Origin: Saprospiraceae bacterium
GTDB lineage: Bacteria; Bacteroidota; Bacteroidia; Chitinophagales; Saprospiraceae
NCBI GenBank assembly: GCA_014379665.1
Contig: JACMLK010000269.1
Location: 1 to 5,390 of the forward strand
DNA: 5,390 nt
Reading direction: 5' to 3'
A program made the translations under genes and the position numbers. Shown here one piece after another: positions 1 through 5,390 of this stretch (position 1 is the first letter of the stretch; every line of letters begins with the position of its first letter). The notes below the pieces were generated by a model, which worked only from the letters and a program-made list of their open reading frames with translations, ran no database searches and was not told the origin of the DNA.

Positions 1-690
1 CTGGCAGATTCCGTGGGCAGAGAAAATATTTTGATAGATCATAAAGTCCAGACGGTAAATCAATCCGGTTCAAAAGGGATTTCAGTTACTTGCAGCAATG
101 GGAAGACCTTTGAAGCCGAAAAGATGATTTGTGCCATTCCTACCGCATCTGTTCTGAAGATAGAATGGTTACCGGGTCTTCCCGATGATACCAAAGCCGC
201 AATTCATGAACTTCAATATGCCAGAATAGGTAAATTCCCGATTGTATTTTCAGAGCGATTCTGGAAGCGTGAAGATTTTGATATGTTGACTGATACTCCG
301 GCACATTATTTTTATCATGGCACGAAAAATCAATCAGGAAAAACAGGTATTCTGATGTGTTATGCTACAGGTGACAAAGCAGATGTTCTTTCTTCTGTAA
401 GTAAATCTCAAAGACTTGACATTATATTGAATGCATTAAAACCTGCCTTTGGAAATGTCAGAAAATATGTCACCGAAGACCTTATGTATTATTGGGGTCA
501 AGATGCATATTCAAGTGGTTCTTATGCTTTTTATGGTAAAAACCAATGGTTTAATGTCATGCCTGTCTTAAAAAAACCATTTGAAAATGTGTATTTTGCT
601 GGAGAACATCTGGCGGATTGGCAGGGATTCATGGAGGGCGCCATTAATAGCGGTGAAGAATCAGCAGACCTGATCTCTGGAAACGATTAA
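1..690 (+). CDS. Flavin-dependent amine oxidase (FAD/NAD(P)-binding oxidoreductase), C-terminal part
   Basis: The reading frame is open from the first base, so the gene starts upstream; 229 residues and the stop are visible. The GTG at 13 is only an internal Val codon. The end carries the flavin monoamine oxidase C-terminal signature: F-A-G-E-H (Gly201-Glu202-His203 of the visible part), then D-W-Q-G-F-M-E-G-A-I-N-S-G, which resembles the MAO motif HWSGYMEGA that covers the flavin. An earlier stretch, I-C-A-I-P-T near residue 40, resembles the family's 'vI.a.P' strand after the substrate domain. Family members oxidise primary or secondary amines, or amino acids, with FAD and release H2O2. The substrate cannot be told here. 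The N-terminal Rossmann GxGxxG region lies outside the window; full-length relatives have about 450-500 residues, so roughly half is present. No signal peptide can be judged. The globin gene follows after 19 nt, suggesting one transcript. The family call is firm, but the substrate class is open (monoamine oxidase, L-amino acid oxidase or a desaturase-like relative). Confidence 0.87.
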   Translation: MADSVGRENILIDHKVQTVNQSGSKGISVTCSNGKTFEAEKMICAIPTASVLKIEWLPGLPDDTKAAIHELQYARIGKFPIVFSERFWKREDFDMLTDTPAHYFYHGTKNQSGKTGILMCYATGDKADVLSSVSKSQRLDIILNALKPAFGNVRKYVTEDLMYYWGQDAYSSGSYAFYGKNQWFNVMPVLKKPFENVYFAGEHLADWQGFMEGAINSGEESADLISGND

Positions 691-709
691 ATTTTAACAT
701 TAACTACAA

Positions 710-1114
710 ATGAAACCAGAACAAATAAAAATTGTAAAAAAGACCTGGAAAATATTAATGGGTGTTGATCCTAAAATTATAGGTGATGCCTTTTATTCCA
801 AGCTTTTTTCAGATCAGCCATCTATCAGAAAATTGTTTCCACATGATATGAATCAGCAGTACACTAAACTGGTAGATATGCTATCATCTATTATCATGAA
901 TCTGGATCATCCTTACATTGTTTCACCGGGTATAATAGCAATGGCAAAAAGACATAGCGGTTATGGTGTAAAACCGATACACTACGCGATGGTAGGTAAT
1001 GCCCTGCTATGGACTCTTAAAGAGGGATTAGGTACTGAATGGAATCAGGATATTGAAGAAGCGTGGACATCGTGGTATCAAACTTTGGCTGAAGCGATGA
1101 TACAAAATAGTTAA
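710..1114 (+). CDS. Single-domain haem globin (flavohaemoglobin/Vitreoscilla-type globin fold)
   Basis: A 134-residue protein that aligns by eye with the globin domain of E. coli Hmp and with Vitreoscilla haemoglobin. The key haem-pocket positions are present: Tyr29 (B10) in A-F-Y-S-K-L-F, Phe43 (CD1) in R-K-L-F-P, Gln50 (E7), the proximal His82 (F8) in A-K-R-H-S-G-Y, and Tyr92 (G5) after K-P-I-H. Tyr at B10 with Gln at E7 is the pair that stabilises bound O2 in bacterial globins of this class, so O2 binding or NO detoxification is plausible. There is no FAD/NAD reductase domain, so an outside reductant would be needed. The chain stops where the H-helix Glu135 of Hmp would lie, so that Glu of the Hmp charge-relay is missing. 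It is slightly shorter than the usual 140-150 residues. The start is ATG with no evident Shine-Dalgarno sequence. It follows the amine oxidase by 19 nt, and the palindromic element begins at the base after its stop. Pipelines sometimes label such proteins 'hemin receptor'; the globin fold is the better reading. Confidence 0.93.
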   Translation: MKPEQIKIVKKTWKILMGVDPKIIGDAFYSKLFSDQPSIRKLFPHDMNQQYTKLVDMLSSIIMNLDHPYIVSPGIIAMAKRHSGYGVKPIHYAMVGNALLWTLKEGLGTEWNQDIEEAWTSWYQTLAEAMIQNS

Positions 1115-1274
1115 GAGTATGTTTAAAATTTCATTATTTACCTCCAAGCGGCAATTTTTATTTTATACTGCGTTATATTTTTTCGCCGTAGCTGCCGGCT
1201 ACGACTGCAAAACAAGCCTTGTCTAAAATTAAATTTGCTCGCTTTCGCTCAAACATGAAAATTTAAATATACTC
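1115..1274. repeat. 160-bp palindromic MITE/REP-like element with terminal inverted repeats
   Basis: Non-coding and built as concentric inverted repeats around one centre near 1194.5. The outer arms, 1115-1134 (gagtatgtttaaaatttcat) and 1255-1274, are reverse complements at 18 of 20 positions. The inner arms, 1151-1168 and 1221-1238, match at about 15 of 18. An apical stem cgtagc (1187-1192) / gctacg (1198-1203) closes on a 5-nt loop tgccg. Between outer and inner arms, 'aagcg-gc' on the left matches 'aagcgagc' read on the opposite strand of the right side. TAA lies on both sides (1112-1114 and 1275-1277) and could be a 3-bp target duplication; the left copy is also the globin stop codon. There is no long ORF, so any movement would depend on a transposase elsewhere. 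As RNA it could fold into one long interrupted hairpin and might act as a terminator or mRNA-stabilising end for the globin transcript. The symmetry is seen directly; the mobile origin is inferred. Confidence 0.72.
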
Positions 1275-1385
1275 TAATTACATCTAACGGTTTATTTCAA
1301 TTTTGCTACACTTCGGGTTAAATAAGGACGATTCTTCTATATTTTTTTTTATTTGCCAAATGAAGATCATTACTTTGCAATTAGT
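1275..1385 (+). other. Upstream region of the sensor kinase gene
   Basis: This 111-nt AT-rich leader holds the TAA that mirrors the globin stop and a run of nine T (1342-1350). It also holds a near match to the Bacteroidota -7 promoter consensus TAnnTTTG at 1298-1305 (CAATTTTG, one mismatch). No matching -33 TTG at the right distance is visible, so no promoter is called. The operon promoter most likely lies here because the palindromic element separates the kinase gene from the globin unit. Confidence 0.4.
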
Positions 1386-4300
1386 ATGTATAAAATAGTT
1401 TTTTTATTCCTTTCATATTTATTTTATATAAATGTCGTTTTGTCGCAAGCCAACCCGATGTTAGAGGGGAATAATGCCGGATTAAAACGTTCGGTTCCGG
1501 ACATTATATTCAACCATCTGACCGAAAAAGACGGATTAAGTTTTAATATAGTCACCGGTATTGTTCAGGACAATGAAGGCACTTTGTGGATCAGTACCTT
1601 ATTTGGACTTAACAGATATGACGGACAACGATTTGATATATTTAAAAGAAACAAAAAAGATAAAACTTCAATTTTACAAAACAGCATTTCGTCTATTTGC
1701 AAAGACACCATTGGCAATATCTGGGGCACTACAGAAGACGGTATCTTTTGCTTTGATCAAAAGAAGAAACTGTTTATCAATTATTATACTAATGATAGCC
1801 TGAAATACCCACGTACACACTCCATCATATGTGATAATAATGGTCAGATTTGGGCTGGCAGCAACTATGGACTTGTGAAAATTGACAATAAAAAATCAGT
1901 TTTTGATTATTTGACAAATGATAAATCCATCATATCAGACAATTATATTTCCAAAGACGGAATTCTTTCAGACCCAAAAGGAGATGGGTTATGGGTTGCA
2001 ACCCGTACCGGATTAAATTTTTATCATTTCAAAACATCAAAATTTACAAATTACAAAAATAGTAATGATACATTAATGTTTAATGATCATAACATTGGTG
2101 CGATGTATCTTTCAAAGGAAGGTATGATTTGGATGTTTGATGACCAAACCAATGAAATATTGGGTTTCAAAAATGTCAATGAGGGAATTCTGCACAGAAT
2201 ACCTGTAGGTGATCATACAAAAGACGCATTTGGTGGTACCTTGTTTGAGACGAGTTATCATCATATCTGGTACTCAAGCAACAGTTATGAAACTGTAATC
2301 ATAGACTATCTGAATGGTAATAAAACCGAAGTCATCAAACACAATATGTCAGATCCCGGATCTATCAGTGGTGATTATATTTGGTGCGCGTGGGAAGACA
2401 AGGACAATACTGTTTGGTTGGGGACAACCGGGGGAATTTCAAGATTTAACTATGACAGATTATTTTACAAAACACAAAAATTATCAGATCGACATCCTGA
2501 GTTAAACAACAACTGGCAGATCACCTGCCTTGCCCAGAACCCTTTCAATCACGATTGGTGGGTGGGTACACGTAATGGAAAAGTGTATGTAGTAAATTCA
2601 TCCAATGGCAATACTGAAGTTATAGATTTTCCTTCGTTTAAAAATCATGGCATCACCTCCAAATTTATCACAGATATTGATTTTATTAATGGATTAGCTA
2701 TCATCTGTTATGCCCAAGGCAATACTTTTCAATTTGACCTTGCGAAAAAGGCATATCTCAAATTTTACGGGTTAAAAGGAAAATATAGTGAATATAAAAC
2801 ACGGACTATATCGCAGGAAAGTGACTCAACCTATATTTTTGGCAATAATTATTTTCCTGTACTCAGATGGAATTCCGTTTCGGATAAGATTGAAGAGATA
2901 AATTTCAGGACACAAAAAACAAAAGCCGGAAACTACTATACTGCCGGCTGGCTTAAATCATCCTACGGAAAAGGTGCCTGGATGGCTGCAAGTAATAATA
3001 CGCTTGGATATATACATCCGGGCTCAACTTACATAGAACTTATTGAACCTGAGTTTGGAATGAATGTACTAAAAGGCGGTTTTTATAGTGCAATGGAAAT
3101 TGATAGTGACGGAAATGCCTGGTTTTCATTCTTAACTCAAGGTTTGTATCAGGCAAAGAAAAAAGTGGAAAAGATCAAAAGCAATAAGGATATCGAATTA
3201 TTATTTTGGGACGGAGCAGATGGACTTGTAAACGAGAATATTCAGTCAGCTGTTTCAGACAAAAACGGACATATCTGGTCAGGGGCATTCAATAAATATT
3301 CAGTATTTAATCCATCACAAAATAACTTTAAAAATTTTAAAATCAATCTAAGTGAGAATAATGCATTTTATTATAATTACATGATTCCACTTGCAAATGG
3401 CAATATTCTTACCAATATTAAGGGAAATCTTATTGAGTTTTTTCCTGATAAAATCGGGTCTTCTTTTCCAAAAAATTTACCATTAATCAGTGTGTTGCAT
3501 TTACCCGAAAAAAATATTTATCTCTCTGGTGAAACAATGGTAAGATTAGAACCTGAAGAGAATTTCATTACAATAGGATTTGGTTGTCTTAGTGATATGG
3601 AACTTTATCCTTACCACTTTGAATACCAGCTTGAAGGAGTTAATAAAGAATGGGTAATTGCAGATCAAAATGCTGAAGCTACCTATTCCGATCTTGAACC
3701 TGGTACCTATATTTTTAAGTTGGTGGCACGCTCATCAGATCAAAGCTGGAAATCTTCGGAAAAAACACTTACCATTTTAATAAAAGCACCATTTCATAAG
3801 ACCTGGTGGTTTTTATCATTGATGATACTCCTTACCGGCTTTATATTATTTTATACGCTTCGAGGAAGAATAAGAAATATTCGAAATATAAATGAGCTTA
3901 AATCAAAAGCGCAACTCCTGGAAAAAGAAAAGACAGCGGTGATGTACGAAAATCTGAAACAGCACCTCAATCCACATTTCCTTTTTAACTCACTTACATC
4001 ACTCAGCAGTCTGATCAGAATAGACCAAAGGCAAGCTGGTGATTTCCTGGATAAAATGAGTAAAGTATATCGCTACATTCTTAAAAATAAGGATAACGAA
4101 ACGGTGCCACTTATAGAAGAACTTAAGTTTGTTGATATGTATAACCAGCTTCAGAAAACAAGATTCGGAGATGGCTTACAGATAAAAATTGACATTCAGG
4201 ATGAATATTATCACCGTAAGATAGCTCCTGTCACATTGCAAAACCTTGTAGAAAATGCCATAAAACACAATATTGCAGATGAAGAGACACCTCTGGTCAT

Positions 4301-4484
4301 CAGCATGTATATAGATGATGATTATCTTGTAGTGCAGAACAATCTGCAGACGAAAGGATTTGTCGAAACAAGTAATAAGCAGGGTCAAAACAGCATGGTG
4401 TCATTATACCGGTTTCTAAGTCCCAGAGCAGTAGTTATCTCTGAATCTGAAGACTTTTATATAGTAAAAATTCCATTGATATAA
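1386..4484 (+). CDS. Membrane sensor histidine kinase: double beta-propeller + Y_Y_Y + TM + LytS-type kinase
   Basis: A 1032-residue sensor. I chose the ATG at 1386 because it starts a clean signal peptide (residues 1 to about 20, M-Y-K then a hydrophobic run ending V-L-S-Q-A). A TTG at 1353 in the same frame would add 11 polar residues before it. Residues ~30-710 are two-component-regulator propeller repeats ('DGL...D..G.lW.gT..Gl'). The marker Trp recurs about every 45 residues: 68, 113, 156, 203, 249, 295, 344, 392, 532, 579, 631. With Trp-less units in the gaps this makes about 14, fitting two seven-bladed propellers. A Y_Y_Y domain (~735-800, Y-Q-L-E-G at 747-751) and one membrane helix (~807-825) follow, then a short linker helix. 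The kinase part (PF06580 type) has N-P-H-F-L-F-N with His864 as likely phospho-acceptor, and an N-box L-Q-N-L-V-E-N-A-I-K-H-N (Glu956, Asn957). The ATP-lid glycine motif is degraded (G-Q-N-S at 1000-1003). The regulator gene follows after 15 nt and is its likely phosphorylation target. The periplasmic ligand is unknown. Confidence 0.93.
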   Translation: MYKIVFLFLSYLFYINVVLSQANPMLEGNNAGLKRSVPDIIFNHLTEKDGLSFNIVTGIVQDNEGTLWISTLFGLNRYDGQRFDIFKRNKKDKTSILQNSISSICKDTIGNIWGTTEDGIFCFDQKKKLFINYYTNDSLKYPRTHSIICDNNGQIWAGSNYGLVKIDNKKSVFDYLTNDKSIISDNYISKDGILSDPKGDGLWVATRTGLNFYHFKTSKFTNYKNSNDTLMFNDHNIGAMYLSKEGMIWMFDDQTNEILGFKNVNEGILHRIPVGDHTKDAFGGTLFETSYHHIWYSSNSYETVIIDYLNGNKTEVIKHNMSDPGSISGDYIWCAWEDKDNTVWLGTTGGISRFNYDRLFYKTQKLSDRHPELNNNWQITCLAQNPFNHDWWVGTRNGKVYVVNSSNGNTEVIDFPSFKNHGITSKFITDIDFINGLAIICYAQGNTFQFDLAKKAYLKFYGLKGKYSEYKTRTISQESDSTYIFGNNYFPVLRWNSVSDKIEEINFRTQKTKAGNYYTAGWLKSSYGKGAWMAASNNTLGYIHPGSTYIELIEPEFGMNVLKGGFYSAMEIDSDGNAWFSFLTQGLYQAKKKVEKIKSNKDIELLFWDGADGLVNENIQSAVSDKNGHIWSGAFNKYSVFNPSQNNFKNFKINLSENNAFYYNYMIPLANGNILTNIKGNLIEFFPDKIGSSFPKNLPLISVLHLPEKNIYLSGETMVRLEPEENFITIGFGCLSDMELYPYHFEYQLEGVNKEWVIADQNAEATYSDLEPGTYIFKLVARSSDQSWKSSEKTLTILIKAPFHKTWWFLSLMILLTGFILFYTLRGRIRNIRNINELKSKAQLLEKEKTAVMYENLKQHLNPHFLFNSLTSLSSLIRIDQRQAGDFLDKMSKVYRYILKNKDNETVPLIEELKFVDMYNQLQKTRFGDGLQIKIDIQDEYYHRKIAPVTLQNLVENAIKHNIADEETPLVISMYIDDDYLVVQNNLQTKGFVETSNKQGQNSMVSLYRFLSPRAVVISESEDFYIVKIPLI

Positions 4485-4499
4485 TAAAAAATAATTACC

Positions 4500-5273
4500 A
4501 TGATCAGAGCATTAATCATCGAAGACGAACACCTCATTGCAAAAGAGCTTCAATACAAAATTTCTGATGTGGCGCAGGATATTGAGATCATTCACGTATT
4601 GCCAAGTCTGAAGACGGCTTTTAAATGGTTTATGGAAAATGCGGAGCCGGATCTGATATTTGCTGATATCCAATTGAGTGATGGCATCAGCTTTGAGATC
4701 TTTAAAAGATACGAACTCAAATGCCCTCTCATCTTTACTACTGCCTATGATGAGTATGCGATTCAGGCTTTTAAGGTCAATGGAATTGATTATCTGTTAA
4801 AGCCTGTGGATAGTGAAGATTTGAAAAGAGCTATTGATAAGTCAAGGGCGATTATCGAAAGTAAATCTGAATACCCAAAAGATTTGCAACAGTTACTTAG
4901 TTTGATCTCCAATCCTGAAACCTTAAAAAATAAATTTAAAGAACAGTTTATTGTAAATCACAGAAAACAATGGCTTCCGGTGTCTGTAAAAGATATTGCT
5001 TGTTTTTACAGAGACAGCATAAATTTTATATACACTTTTACCGGCGAAAAATATATGCTGGAATTTGCGACTCTGGAGGAAATAGAAGAATTGCTTGACC
5101 CAAATATCTTCTATCGCTCTAACAGGCAATCTATAATTAATGTCAGGGCTATTCAGAGTGTAAAGCCTCATGAAAATCAAAAACTCACGGTTACATTATT
5201 ACCACCATTAAAAATGGAGATCGACATAAGCAGAGAAAAAGCACCTTCGTTTAAAAAGTGGCTTGATAGGTAA
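4500..5273 (+). CDS. LytR/AlgR-family response regulator (REC + LytTR DNA-binding domain)
   Basis: A 257-residue cytoplasmic regulator, of usual length for the family. The receiver domain (~1-120) has the acidic pocket Glu8-Asp9-Glu10 in I-I-E-D-E, the phospho-acceptor Asp56 in F-A-D-I-Q-L-S-D-G, Thr81 in F-T-T-A-Y, and Lys101-Pro102 in L-L-K-P-V, so all residues needed for phosphorylation are present. A linker (~120-147) joins it to a LytTR domain (~150-257) with F-I-V-N-H-R-K near its start and the hallmark F-Y-R-S-N-R-Q-S-I-I-N at 204-214. The N-R-Q version is common in Bacteroidota, where other groups have H-R-S. LytTR domains bind DNA through beta strands, usually as dimers on paired direct repeats. 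The ATG lies 15 nt after the kinase stop with no Shine-Dalgarno sequence, which fits co-transcription. The target genes cannot be told from this window. The next 117 nt hold no further gene that would suggest a regulon. Confidence 0.95.
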   Translation: MIRALIIEDEHLIAKELQYKISDVAQDIEIIHVLPSLKTAFKWFMENAEPDLIFADIQLSDGISFEIFKRYELKCPLIFTTAYDEYAIQAFKVNGIDYLLKPVDSEDLKRAIDKSRAIIESKSEYPKDLQQLLSLISNPETLKNKFKEQFIVNHRKQWLPVSVKDIACFYRDSINFIYTFTGEKYMLEFATLEEIEELLDPNIFYRSNRQSIINVRAIQSVKPHENQKLTVTLLPPLKMEIDISREKAPSFKKWLDR

Positions 5274-5390
5274 TATCCAGGAAATATTATACTTCCATTA
5301 GTCTATGCATGAGTTTAGCACAACAATTCTCCATTATTTGTAAATTGATAGCCCAAACAAATATACTGACTATATAGCATTACTTAAACC

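Noticed and set aside
1230..1237. TAAATTTG, an exact match to the Bacteroidota -7 consensus TAnnTTTG, inside the palindrome
   Set aside because: The nearest upstream TTG (1219-1221) is far too close for a -33 box, and such matches are common in AT-rich DNA. It could still matter if transcripts start near 1245.
1342..1350. Run of nine T as an intrinsic terminator tail
   Set aside because: No stable stem lies directly upstream; the only pairing is ttattt (1292-1297) with aaataa (1320-1325) across a 22-nt loop.
1370..1377. TTACTTTG, one mismatch from the -7 consensus
   Set aside because: A start set by it would fall only a few nt before the ATG at 1386, and the spacing to the upstream TTTG (1352-1355) is too short.
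1353..1385. In-frame TTG start that would add 11 residues to the kinase
   Set aside because: The added residues (P-N-E-D-H and so on) are polar and would bury the signal peptide. The ATG at 1386 places the signal sequence exactly at the N-terminus.
1561..1803. Open frame within the kinase gene on the + strand (another at 2314-2505)
   Set aside because: Both lie inside the real kinase gene in other frames and show no domain-like pattern.
4176..4388. Open frame on the - strand opposite the kinase domain (another at 4923-5180 opposite the LytTR domain)
   Set aside because: Both are antisense shadows of well-supported genes and have no recognisable motif.
5358..5365. TATATTTG on the - strand, matching the -7 consensus
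   Set aside because: It would drive transcription into the back of the regulator gene. The only ORF after it is about 15 codons (M-E-N-C-C start) and shows no coding signs.
5274..5390. Terminator for the kinase-regulator operon
   Set aside because: Only short A/T stems (caatt/aattg) and small palindromes such as atgcat and ctatatag are visible. There is no GC stem followed by a T run.

Overview
The window is an AT-rich stretch whose genes all read on the + strand. The gene families point to Bacteroidota. The strongest sign is a secreted double-propeller/Y_Y_Y sensor fused to a LytS-type kinase and followed by a LytTR regulator, a layout common in Saprospiraceae, Cytophagia and Sphingobacteriia. 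A further sign is that the starts have no clear Shine-Dalgarno sequence. The exact genus cannot be read from this window.

Layout. Positions 1-690 hold the C-terminal half of a flavin-dependent amine oxidase that enters from outside the window. After 19 nt comes a short single-domain haem globin (710-1114), probably in the same transcript. Directly after the globin stop codon lies a 160-bp imperfect palindrome (1115-1274). It has 20-bp terminal inverted repeats, a second inner arm pair, an apical hairpin, and TAA on both sides. It looks like a non-coding MITE- or REP-like insertion. A further 111 nt (1275-1385), including a run of nine T, leads to a 1032-aa membrane sensor kinase (1386-4484). 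Fifteen nt later follows its likely partner, a LytTR response regulator (4500-5273). The last 117 nt (5274-5390) hold no gene, tRNA or convincing terminator that I can see.

How the genes work together. The kinase and regulator form a typical two-gene signalling operon. A large periplasmic domain of about 14 propeller units plus a Y_Y_Y domain is linked by one membrane helix to a cytoplasmic kinase, which should phosphorylate Asp56 of the regulator. The regulator should then bind DNA through its LytTR domain. The targets are unknown, and the ligand cannot be read from the sequence. The oxidase and globin form a separate unit with a redox or oxygen theme, and the palindrome separates the two units.

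The two points most worth a second look are the symmetric 160-bp palindromic element and the eroded ATP-lid glycine motif in an otherwise intact kinase domain. The protein-coding genes otherwise belong to known families.
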